From: Odiellus spinosus | Lineage: Eukaryota; Arthropoda; Arachnida; Opiliones; Phalangiidae | Length of the DNA: 64,000 bases | NCBI GenBank assembly: GCA_963920705.1 | Contig: OY987230.1 | Span: 7,511,185-7,575,184, forward strand | Direction: 5' to 3' | Shown here: positions 55,335-64,000 of the stretch, in pieces | Layout: every line of letters starts with the position of its first letter | Numbering within the stretch: the first letter of the stretch is position 1 | Made by a program: the position numbers and the translations under genes | The notes under the pieces: model-generated | The model's database searches: none | Told to the model about the DNA's origin: nothing | Seen by the model: only the letters and a program-made list of their open reading frames with translations

Positions 55335-55472
55335 CGGGCCAATCAAATTATTTCAGCCTTCAACAGCGCTTGTAATGTCCTAACATTAAAAGGAAAGGCG
55401 CGAGTTTGATGCCTAAGAATGTTAGTACATTACAAGCGCTGTTGGAAGTTGAAATATTATGTGATTGGCCCG
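55335..55472. mobile_element. 138-bp hairpin MITE at the edge of the palindrome
   Basis: CGGGCCAATCA at the left and TGATTGGCCCG at the right are inverted, with arms of about 53 bp including CAACAGCGCTTGTAATGT / ACATTACAAGCGCTGTTG around a GGCGCG-containing loop. It begins at the first base after the right arm ends. No duplicated flank identified. Confidence 0.75.
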
Positions 55473-57158
55473 AATTTATATTCTATTTTATTCAAACTAA
55501 AGCGAAACTTTAGAAATTAATTGGCATAGTTATTCCGAATATATATTCAAGAGGTATTCCATTTTTACCTCGAAGTTTGCATTTAATAAGATAGTCGAAT
55601 TGATTTTAAAGGGAGACGGTAAATTTTTTTAGATCAAACATCGTATACCCTTTACCTAATGTCTTTATGCAAGTTTAAAAAAATCTCGACTAGTGCCATG
55701 AATACAACAGTTACAACTTCGGAACTTCTACTTCAGATCTTATTTCTTAGCTCAAATGAATATTTTTCAAGGGTTAGGTTTTAAAACCCGGCTTTTATTG
55801 GAATACCCTACTCAATAGTCCTGGTCGATTTCCAAAACCGGAAGTCTAGAGACCCTCGCGAAAATTTTGGCGGGAAAACTTTTGTCACGTGTTCGTCCGC
55901 CATCTTTTTGTAGTGTGAAATTTTCGTCTGCTCGAGTGATCTGTTCTAGTGGAGAGCGACAGGCTAACAACTTGAATTAGGTTTGTGGGAAATAAAATTA
56001 GAAATAGTAATAATAATTTAGCGCGGCTATGAGACAAGCGCCCATTTCCGGCAAAATCGACCAGGACTATACAACACTGGTATCCCCGAGATACCGGGTT
56101 GGGGTCCTTTCGTTTTAGTAAATCTATACGTTCAAATAAGAACTTGTTTTTATATTTAACTCTATAACTTCGTGTTAGAATTTTACTGAGACATTGCCTT
56201 TAAGAATCGCTATGCACTGCATTCTCGGTTATATAGGCTTTATATGAGAAAAGGGAGGAGTGGAATCCCATAGATAAGCTTTATACAAAAGCTTGTATGG
56301 AACGAAGCGCCCGGCGCTATCTCTCGAAATATTATAAAGTGGGAATTCCGTCTAGATAAGCGGAAAACTTCAAAGACCTTAACGCGCGAAGCGAAGGGCC
56401 TCGGATCCGGGTGTTAATGTATATATATATATATATAAATAAATATATACGAAACTGTAAAAGAGAAACGACCATTGCTAGGGTATATTCATGGTGTCTT
56501 AATAATTAACGCTTTGCTAGTATTACCGGGGTTAAATTGTATAATTAAACGTATTTGTCAATAGCGTATATTTTGGGACTGTCTGTCCGAATTAAGAGAG
56601 GCTAGTTTTCGAAGTATTACGCCTGGTTTCGACATCAAACGTGATGAGTTTACTTGCCGAGTTGTGTTTGTTTTAGACAATTATGTCACCAGAATTTAAT
56701 GAAAGGGCCTGGGAAGTTTACACTATTCCCAGCTGTAGTTTACACTAGATCCAGAAATCAAAATTTTGGGCTTTCTAGCGGTAACTTTTTTTTTTTCGTA
56801 GTGTCTAGCCAGAAATATCCCAATATGGAAATATGATAATGGGGGTGGAGCGTCTTACTTGACTAACCAATAATATTAGGGCGTTTTGTCAGAGGCTCAG
56901 CTTCGAACCGCCTTCAAAACTACAAGGCGGTAAGATACATTTGCTCATAATCTTAAAACATTGCGAATAAAATTTTGTAGTGAACACGAATATTTGAGTA
57001 TTTTGGAAAAGACACCCGTAATTGGATACAATTTGAAAATACTCCTAAGCCAAAATAGATCTAACTTTTCCTTTTGTTTTCCCTTTTTCCGCCAAATGGA
57101 AAAACTAGCTCGAGTCTTACTTTTATAATTTCTACGTATATTCACGGTGGGTCCTAAA

Positions 57159-57187
<29 letters not shown>
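55473..57187. other. no gene seen; TA microsatellite at 56419-56450
   Basis: Mostly unassigned. It includes a TATATA tract at 56419-56450, a short GC-rich interval at 55855-55960 and a T-run at 57161-57189 just before the next MITE. Confidence 0.35.
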
Positions 57188-57191
<4 letters not shown>

Positions 57192-57192
<1 letters not shown>

Positions 57193-57626
57193 GGAGAATG
57201 CAACCTAATTACAAGTGATTTTTTTTTATCGATTCCTTATCGTTTAAATAGGCCTAATCCATCGATAAAAAGTTTAAAATACAAATATTAAACTAGAAAT
57301 AAATTTAAAACTTGCCCTGAAAATAGGCTTAGCGGGATTCATGGAGATCCGGAATTGCGTCCGTGTAAGGTCTAGCGACCAATGAGTAAAGGCCCGTCGT
57401 TCGCGCGAGATATCCACGAGACTTACGTCGCGTGCGATTGGTCGCTAGACCTTACACGCGAGGAAAACAGGACCTCCATGAATCCCACTAAGCCTATTTT
57501 CAGAGTAAGTTTTAAATTTATTTCTAGTTTAATAATTGTTTGTAAATATTTTCAGTAGTGGATTAGGCCTATTTAAACAATAAGGAATCGATAAAAAATC
57601 ACTTGTTGTTAGGTTGCATTCTCCCT
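57192..57626. mobile_element. TTAA-flanked MITE, family A, full copy
   Basis: GGGAGAATGCAACCTAATTA to GTTAGGTTGCATTCTCCCT, TTAA at 57188-57191 and 57627-57630; the left end has lost one A. Its inner core (TCTAGCGACCAATGAGTAAA / CGATTGGTCGCTAGACC) is very similar to 40551. Confidence 0.85.
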
Positions 57627-57630
57627 TTAA

Positions 57631-58654
57631 AGTGAGATATCACAGATTTTTCACAACTCCAAATGGAAATTGAGTAGCATTTTTTGAAAGATCTAAAAAA
57701 AAAATATAGAGATTACAGTTGATTCTCGCGCGTTTTGGCACGTAATAAGGTAGCTTTCGCGCGGTATGTTTCGTAAAAATACTTAATCTAGAAAGTCGGA
57801 AATTATCGTTCTAAATAAACTACGTCATATATCGGAAAATAATGAACGCCGCCACCGGCAGAGGCGTTTTAATAGTATTATGAAACTAAAAATGTAATCC
57901 ATAGGCATTCGAAAAACATGTCAGACTTTGCGAAATTTGACGAGTTGCTAAGCCTATTTATATTTATTCGTTGTTATGACCTATTTAGATTTCAAACGAT
58001 AGTTGTTATTACCAGAGTTTGTTTTGTAGAGTTTTCATTCTCTAAAAAAACCCTGCTATTACTGTAAGCACAGTAGGTTGAAACCTTTTTCTAATCCCTT
58101 TCGCAGGAACCTCTCTAATAGTCCAAAGACGGTCTGGTCATAAGAAAAACTATGACAAAGCATTTTTTTTTTTTTTGATCCAATATGTCTACAGATGTTT
58201 ACCTAAAATTTGCATTTCGTGCGAAAACAAGTATTTTTCTCGTATATAGTTCGAATCGGTTTGAAGTTCGCGCTCGTTCAAAACTAGTCTCACTCTTCTT
58301 TTCTAAGGAACTAAAGCATTAGGATGAAAAGGCGGCCTCGCTTTATACGTTCTGAATATTCAGTCGAGATATTTTATTTTCTTTTCATATATAACCCTCG
58401 CTCTCACCCTGCTCTCACCTTTCTCCAAAGAGAAGAGATCGAAATGGATTTTTTCCCCCTTATACTATTTTTAAAGAGTAATTGGTTATAACTACTTTTT
58501 ATCCTATGACAATTAACATTGCGTATCAGTTCGCCTCAGTTTTCCCTCATATTGCCAACTCCTTTTGAAAAATATGGAATATATTGCGGAAAATATGACA
58601 GAAGGTTTTAAAGGAGAAGTCTCATTTAAAATAGCTTTTTCTGCTTTTAAAAGT
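57631..58654. repeat. family B left end, then unassigned
   Basis: 57631 onward reads AGTGAGATATCACAGATTTT and TTGAGTAGCATTTTTTGAAA, a family B relative that shares the TTAA of the preceding element. A right terminus was not found. 57730-57850 has words also found in the 35457 copy (AACTACGTCATA). The remainder is unassigned. Confidence 0.45.
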
Positions 58655-58995
58655 TGACACGCAATCTGAATCGATTCGGACCATGTTAAATTAATCTCTC
58701 GCCAAACTCGCGAATTTAATTACAAGGAATTAGAAAAACTTCCTGAGTCTGTTTTTACATTCGTGTGACGTCGGTTTTCATTTTAATTTCATTGTCTCCC
58801 ACTTAGTAACGAATGAAATCGCCTTTCTCTATGATGAAAATCTTCTAATTTATTAAAATATGGTACAAATTGGTTGAATTTTCCAATTTGAATCCTTTTT
58901 TAGACAAAATTACAATTTTCGTCATTGTGTAAGCCGTTTTCTATCGTTATTCTATCGGAGCATATTGAAGTGAAAAGTAAAACCGACGTCTCGCC
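58655..58995. mobile_element. GACGTCGG foldback copy
   Basis: TTGACACGCAATCTGAATCG, GTGTGACGTCGGTTTTCA and TCCCACTTAGTAACGAATGA on the left arm; ATCGTTATTCTATCGGAGCA and AAAAGTAAAACCGACGTC on the right arm. Confidence 0.6.
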
Positions 58996-59444
58996 TCGCA
59001 AATTATTATATTTCGAGGTTTTGCGAATATTGAGATTTCAAACGAGGTTTTGAAGAGATACCCTCGGATTAAGTCACAAGTAAATCATACTTCAAGTTTA
59101 CACCAAGATATATTATGATTGGTATGTGGTTCTGAAAGTTCTCTCGTCAGAGCTTTCGTCCGAGAAGAGAGAGAGAAAAAAATTAAAAAACTCTAAACGG
59201 TCGAGATACAGAATTCGAAATTGCCCTCTCTAGCGGTTGAGATTGGAACTAAGTAGGCTATTCTAATATTGTTCAGAGCTTTCTAGACGTTACGGGGGTG
59301 AAAATGTTTCGACGGAAAACGACTCTCCCCTCTTTCTCGTGAAACGAAGGAGCGTGTCTCGCCCGACCGTCGCGATTTCGAGTCTGATTTACTCTAGAAA
59401 GAATATACTGGACTTGGCCGCCTTTCTGTACAATTTCCGAAGAG
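58996..59444. other. no feature seen
   Basis: Unassigned; moderately GC-rich near 59290-59400. Confidence 0.3.
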
Positions 59445-59447
59445 TTA

Positions 59448-59603
59448 TACCCTTTTCAGACGAGGCGTTAACTAGCCGGTTTAATCTGATTTAACCACGG
59501 TTTAATCACGATTAACCTTGGGTTTATTGAACTGAGAAGGCAACGTAAACCTCGGTTAAATCTGATTAAACCACGGCTAATTACGCCTCGTCTGAAGAGA
59601 GTA
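59448..59603. mobile_element. MITE with TTA target duplication, copy 2
   Basis: 156 bp, ends TACCCTTTTCAGACGAGGCG / CGCCTCGTCTGAAGAGAGTA inverted, with TTA at 59445-59447 and 59604-59606. Colinear with the copy at 1248, better preserved. Confidence 0.85.
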
Positions 59604-59606
59604 TTA

Positions 59607-60060
59607 GGGTGAAACTATGAACTGAGAAAGTTGGATTTACTTCATTGTAACCCGCAGTATGTCGTCTTATAAACTTGAAGGATGATATACTTATGATTAT
59701 GTTTAAGAAATGACATTTGAGACTTGTCTTCGGAGTGGACTTAGAACTTTTTATTTATTTTGAACGGAACTTAAAAGATATGTATTCGAAAAGGGATACC
59801 CGCTTTGTTTGTCTTTTCGATTATTCTGTAGAACAACAAAGTCGGCTTTATTTCAAAATTCAAAGAACTTTTTTGCTGACGGTATAAATAGAAATTCCTA
59901 TTGTCTTAATGGTGTATATATAGTCATTTTTTTTTATACTCGTGGGGATGGATTAAATTTAGTCCTCAGGTTTGCTTCAAAATAAGAATATTTTTCGCTG
60001 ACATAATTGACGAATTCGAAATATCCATACTCATAAACCAACTTCCAGGGGCTACGCTAT
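59607..60060. other. no feature seen
   Basis: Unassigned AT-rich sequence. Confidence 0.3.
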
Positions 60061-60074
60061 TGGGATAGAAATAT

Positions 60075-60345
60075 AATAATGAATTATCACAATAGATGGC
60101 GCGCCTACGCCTCACTATCTCTCGCTTTCGTACCTATCCACATATTACACCCGTTACTATGGGAAACTCGTCGAGTCTCGAAGCGCGAGGGGAGGGGTTA
60201 CCGCCTAGAAGATTGTCTCTCTCGACATAGCCTAGCCAATCAGAATGGGAACTACGCGATAGCGACATCTCTTAACAGATCGCCGCGTAACGAGTGTATC
60301 CCAATGGGGCTGCCCCTGGAATTCGTCAATAGCTTTGTGTAAATT
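60075..60345. promoter_or_regulatory. GC-rich promoter-like block
   Basis: A short GC-rich island containing AGATGGCGCGCC (YY1-like ATGGCG), AGCCAATCAG (a CCAAT box, 60234-60243) and several CGCG words. An 87-codon frame crosses it but shows no domain. Promoter of an unseen gene, or simply GC-rich sequence. Confidence 0.25.
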
Positions 60346-60462
60346 AGACATTAATCTTTTCTCTTGCTTAATTAAGAAACCCTAAAAAAATAATTTCTTC
60401 GATAATTTTAAACGTCTCTTCCACTGAAAATATATTTTTTAAATGGCCGATCAGTGTTAGTA

Positions 60463-60640
60463 CATGACCTGGAAAACCTAGGGAATTTGAAAATTGGCCC
60501 AAAAGGTCAGGGAAAGTCAGGGAATTTGGCAATAAAATGTGGGAATTACCAAGAGCTCGCCCGTAAGAATAAACTCTTGAAAAAAATTGTCAGGGTAATT
60601 ATTTAGAAATGAACATGGAAAAGTCTGGGAAAATAACTCC
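60463..60640 (+). repeat. GTCAGGGAATTT motif, two to three units
   Basis: ACCTGGAAAACCTAGGGAAT, TTGGCCCAAAAGGTCAGGGA and GTCAGGGAATTTGGC match the 31921 array; too few units to be a long array. Confidence 0.7.
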
Positions 60641-61395
60641 CAAAATTTTGTACGAATCTTGGCAGTGGAAAACCACCTTAAAAAGGCTTAGGGAAAAAAG
60701 GAAGCCAGCCTCACTTTAAGTATACGTAATTCTTAAAAAAAAAAAAAAAAAAAAAGTTAATGATAATTAAGTAAGGTTATTTCAAAGTTATGTAAAGATA
60801 TAAATCGAAAGGTCAGTAAAAAAACCTTTTAAAGAAAAGTCCGGAAATTTTCCTTTTTGAATAAGTTCTTGAAACCTTTCAGACGAATTATATTACATAT
60901 TATTAAAAGGGTCGTGTAGAGCTTTGAAATGTCACGTAATTATTAATTCCTTTCCACGCAATTATTCACGAGACAGGCAATCTCTTGGGAGTAACTTCTG
61001 TTTAATGCGTATCTTGCGTGGCACCAACCTTAAACTCCATCTAAGACAGCCTAGCAACCCATTAATATTATTAACTTTTAAGTGCGGATTAAAACCGCCT
61101 ACTAAAACTCAACTGGATATTTTGAACTTTCACCAAATATAATATATATTTGGCTAGAAAATCTTGTGCTTTGAAGATATGTAATAATCCTATTTTCCGC
61201 GTCGTGAATCAGAATACCGTGTTATGGATTAAAAGTTAACGCTGTCGCCGATTTCTTTTGAAAACCAAATTTGAGATATCATTTTCAGAAACAACGTTTA
61301 AAACCAATACGAATAATATCGAAGAGTATATTATTCGTAAAAAGTAATTAACGATCCGTAGCGTAACTTGGCGCGAGATTAATTTAACTAGACCT
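60641..61395. other. no gene seen; family B terminus at 60707-60722
   Basis: GCCAGCCTCACTTTAAG is a lone family B right end. An A-run lies at 60738-60756. The rest is unassigned. Confidence 0.35.
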
Positions 61396-61399
61396 CTCA

Positions 61400-61531
61400 A
61401 TTTGTATAATTTTTGTTAATTGGATAGATCTACTAAATTAAATTCTGATATTATTAGTTTGGTTAAAGTAGACTATTTATTAATCCAGTTAATCTATCCA
61501 AAGATAAAATAAAGCAATACTCGTATCTCTT
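61400..61531 (+). repeat. fragment of the 2081/3880 AT-rich repeat
   Basis: AAAGTAGACTATTTATTAAT, CCAGTTAATCTATCCAAAGA and AGCAATACTCGTATCT parallel 2125-2190. It is cut off by the 61534 element. Confidence 0.55.
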
Positions 61532-61533
61532 TA

Positions 61534-61807
61534 GCTACGGTTACACTGGCATTTCTTAATCGGTTTGAAACGGTAAAATCAAACCAATATTCGAATCGCC
61601 AGGAATCGTTTTAAGCGTCACTCGTTCACGCATTATCTTAATAAATCGATTTATTATAGTTGTTGAAACCGAATGGGTATGAAACTGGTTCCCGAAGCAG
61701 TTTCGACAAATCTAACCGAATCGATTCGTGAAAAGACCGTTCACACGGCCCCTGCGAAACGTTTTGAAACGGTTTAAATCGATGCCAAGGTCTAGTATGA
61801 ACGCAGC
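61534..61807 (-). mobile_element. GCTGCGTTCATAC family element, full copy
   Basis: From GCTACGGTTACACTGGCATT to CTAGTATGAACGCAGC, colinear with 26909-27198 in reverse. TA lies directly outside both ends (61532-61533 and 61808-61809). Confidence 0.75.
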
Positions 61808-61900
61808 TAAAATACATGCCTCATTCCCATGTCCAAATCACTAAAGCGTAACACTTTTGGTAGATAAACCTAAGATTATTAATATTAATGGTCACTCTTC

Positions 61901-62050
61901 ATAAGCGTCCTCTAACGGTAAACAGTGGCAAAAGTTGGTACTAACAAAACCTCTTGCTCGTCTGCCTATTCACTATCCATGGCCTCCACGCACGAGGTTT
62001 TGTTTTTTCCATTCTTTTGCATGCATTGTTTGTCGTTAGAGGACGCTTAT
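61901..62050. mobile_element. ATAAGCGTCCTCTAACG MITE, copy 2
   Basis: 150 bp with perfect inverted ends ATAAGCGTCCTCTAACG / CGTTAGAGGACGCTTAT. A third, single end lies at about 62087 (ATAAGCGTCC). Confidence 0.8.
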
Positions 62051-62781
62051 GAAGACCAGGTTATGTTATTCCACGTTATATAATAAGATAAGCGTCCTTT
62101 CCTAGGTTATCCGTCATAAAAAGACCACAAAAAAGTAATTTATAATCGATCTTTAAGAATATTTTGTATCTTAAAATTCTCATCCTTTGACTCAGGTTTT
62201 CAAAATAGCCGGCTCAAATCGTATTTTCTTTTCTAATTAACTTTAAATTAACGAGAAATCTAACTAATTGAAAAGTAGATTTCCATTCGATTTAAAATGT
62301 TTAACTTTGACCTCTTCTAGTAATTTATTCACTTTGAATCCATAAATTTTTAAATTTTAAATAATTAATTTATAGAAATTTTTAAAATCTAACCGTAAAT
62401 TACCATTACTCTGGTAATTTAAATCAAATTACCGTAATAAACTACTTATTTAGAACTTCAAACTTTTAACGATATTTTTTCATATATTTTTAAACTTTTC
62501 TAATCTGTTTTAACTCTTCCTATCTGTCTTCATTATCCCTTGAAACATAAACGCGGGCGCTTGAAGCTGTAAAGGTCTTATTATTCAATTAGTCGGCGAA
62601 TCGCGCGTTAAGAACAATAAAATCCGGCTCTTACTAATTAGGGGAAGTTGCCCCGGGAGTAAATTTAAGGGGACAGTTTCTGTTGGTGACGGGCCGCGAG
62701 GTAGCTTGATTTCCCAAACTAGGGCTTAACTTTGTTGGCCCTGTAAGCTTTATGTCTAGATACATTTCAACACGTATACCA
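62051..62781. other. no feature seen
   Basis: Unassigned AT-rich sequence. Confidence 0.3.
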
Positions 62782-62786
62782 TATTA

Positions 62787-63104
62787 CCAAGAATCCATTC
62801 AGGTTCCATAAGAATATGGGAGCATAGCTTTAGCCTCTGGTACCATCCTCCCAAACTTTGTAACAAAAGTTCGTCCGCAATTTTCGCAACATTTGTACGC
62901 TTAGATCTTTTTTCGGTCGGCTCCATTTTTATTACCCAAAATATTATGTCAAGGTCGTTAGTGGCGCGGGTTAATAATAGATGTCAGGAGCGATTTACTT
63001 GAAAAATCGATTCGAAGCGGACGAACTTTTGCTTCAAAGTTTGGGAGGATGGATATTGAATCGTGGCCCTCCCATATTCTTATGGAACCTGAATGAATTC
63101 TTGA
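62787..63104 (+). mobile_element. CCAAGAATCC MITE, copy 3
   Basis: 318 bp, same length and orientation as 34799-35116 and very similar. TATTA(C) flanks both ends (62782-62786 and 63105-63109). Confidence 0.85.
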
Positions 63105-64000
63105 TATTACATAAAGTGAGGCTGTCACCACTGTTTTAGAAGTCTGTATAACTGTAATATTTTTAGTTTTGAGTCACTATAGCGATTATGTTATTCAAGA
63201 AAGCGGGCATTCCAACTTGCACGTTGTGTTATACGTCGCTCTTTCACAATTCATTCTTTCCGAGTAGCTAGGTTGCCAAATTCAGTCAAATGCTAGTCAA
63301 ATTCCATTTGTAACGCTGGGATTGTTCAATATTTATTTTACAAGGGCGCGAGCTTAATTGGTTATTTGGATAGGCTAATTTTAAAACGAGGAGGTGTGGA
63401 ATTTAAACATTTGAGAAGCGTAAACCGCTGTTTTTAGGCACACCCCTCAATAAGAGGATGGTGTTAGGCTCTTATATTCGTTGTGTCGGCGTAATCGTAG
63501 TCGTCACGTAGTTAATTATCGTCATACAGCGGGGAAATACTAAGGATCTATTCCACTTTTTTTGAGACTGAGAAGAATTAACTGAACCTTGTTCAGGGAC
63601 GAATTTCCACTGGAATGGATTATAGGACTTTGAGCGAATGACGGGATTAGACTTAAGGACATACTTAAAGTGAAAATGCAGCCCCACGAAACGTAATTAA
63701 TGGATTAATGCAGCCTGATCATTTTATTTGGAGCTTAAGTAGAGATTTAAAATTAATTTTAAAGAGTGGATGAGGCGTGAGAATACTGGTCGACGAAATA
63801 TACTAAGATAGAGAATGAAGACGAATAATTTCATTTGTAACTTAAGTTCGTTAAGATTTGAAATTAACTAATTTTAATAGAGAATGGGCACGAGAAGTGG
63901 CTCTTGAGCTAAGCATTCCCTGATAATTTACCGCCGAAAATATTAGGATAAATAACTGATTTTGAACTCCAGATAATCACTGTAATATACTAGCCAAGTC
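63105..64000. other. family B left end, then unassigned
   Basis: TAAAGTGAGGCTGTCACCAC at 63113 is a family B left terminus; no right terminus is seen before the window ends. The rest is unassigned. Confidence 0.35.

Noticed and set aside
50660-55530. Extension of the inverted arms beyond 50720 and 55334
   Set aside because: Beyond the arm ends only a short AAACTTTAGAA-type similarity remains, in AT-rich DNA and with different spacing; too weak to claim without an alignment score.

Overview
This is AT-rich, repeat-dominated nuclear DNA from a eukaryote, most likely an invertebrate animal. Supporting signs are a tRNA gene with internal A and B boxes and a Pol III T-run, canonical GT donor sites, DDE transposons of animal type, and very dense small inverted-repeat elements (MITEs). 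I could not identify the species, and I see no bacterial operons, rRNA, viral genes or CRISPR.

Gene content is sparse. The only long, convincing protein gene is an intact 750-codon DDE-type transposase at 52443-54695. A tRNA-Arg(CCT) lies at 20192-20264. A CpG-rich block at 36460-37150 looks like a promoter plus first exon encoding a signal peptide (36900-36981, good donor). Weaker exon candidates lie near 151-631, 24146-24341, 29520-29604 and 50337-50690. A pair of RFX X-box-like sites lies at 25179-25236.

The centrepiece is a 4.6-kb dyad at 50720-55334. The 3' 1.53 kb of the transposase element is present twice, head to head, colinear and nearly identical, around a 16-base spacer. The left copy lacks about 1.35 kb that encodes the DNA-binding half and first catalytic Asp. 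Read-through RNA would form a very long hairpin, as at the maize Mu killer locus.

The rest is largely layered non-autonomous elements. Many can be delimited by target-site duplications (TSDs): TTAA families sharing the end AGKGAR (7889, 8464, 21116, 35457, 40551, 40996, 46389, 49363, 57192); 8-bp hAT-like families (6606, 8644, 19112, 29136, 29836, 41841); a 7-bp family (3185, 30554, 45960, 47815); a TTA family (1248, 59448); a 5- to 6-bp family (34799, 44924, 62787); a 9-bp element (49578); and a Helitron-like element (33035-34488). Several are nested, which gives relative ages.

Tandem arrays make up the remainder: a 34-bp array at 17218, a 38-bp satellite at 11762 with relatives at 25497, a 29/32-bp array at 38405-39520, and recurrent copies of a GTCAGGGAATTT motif at 18905, 31921, 32940, 38405 and 60463. 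Stretches with no recognisable content are listed as such.
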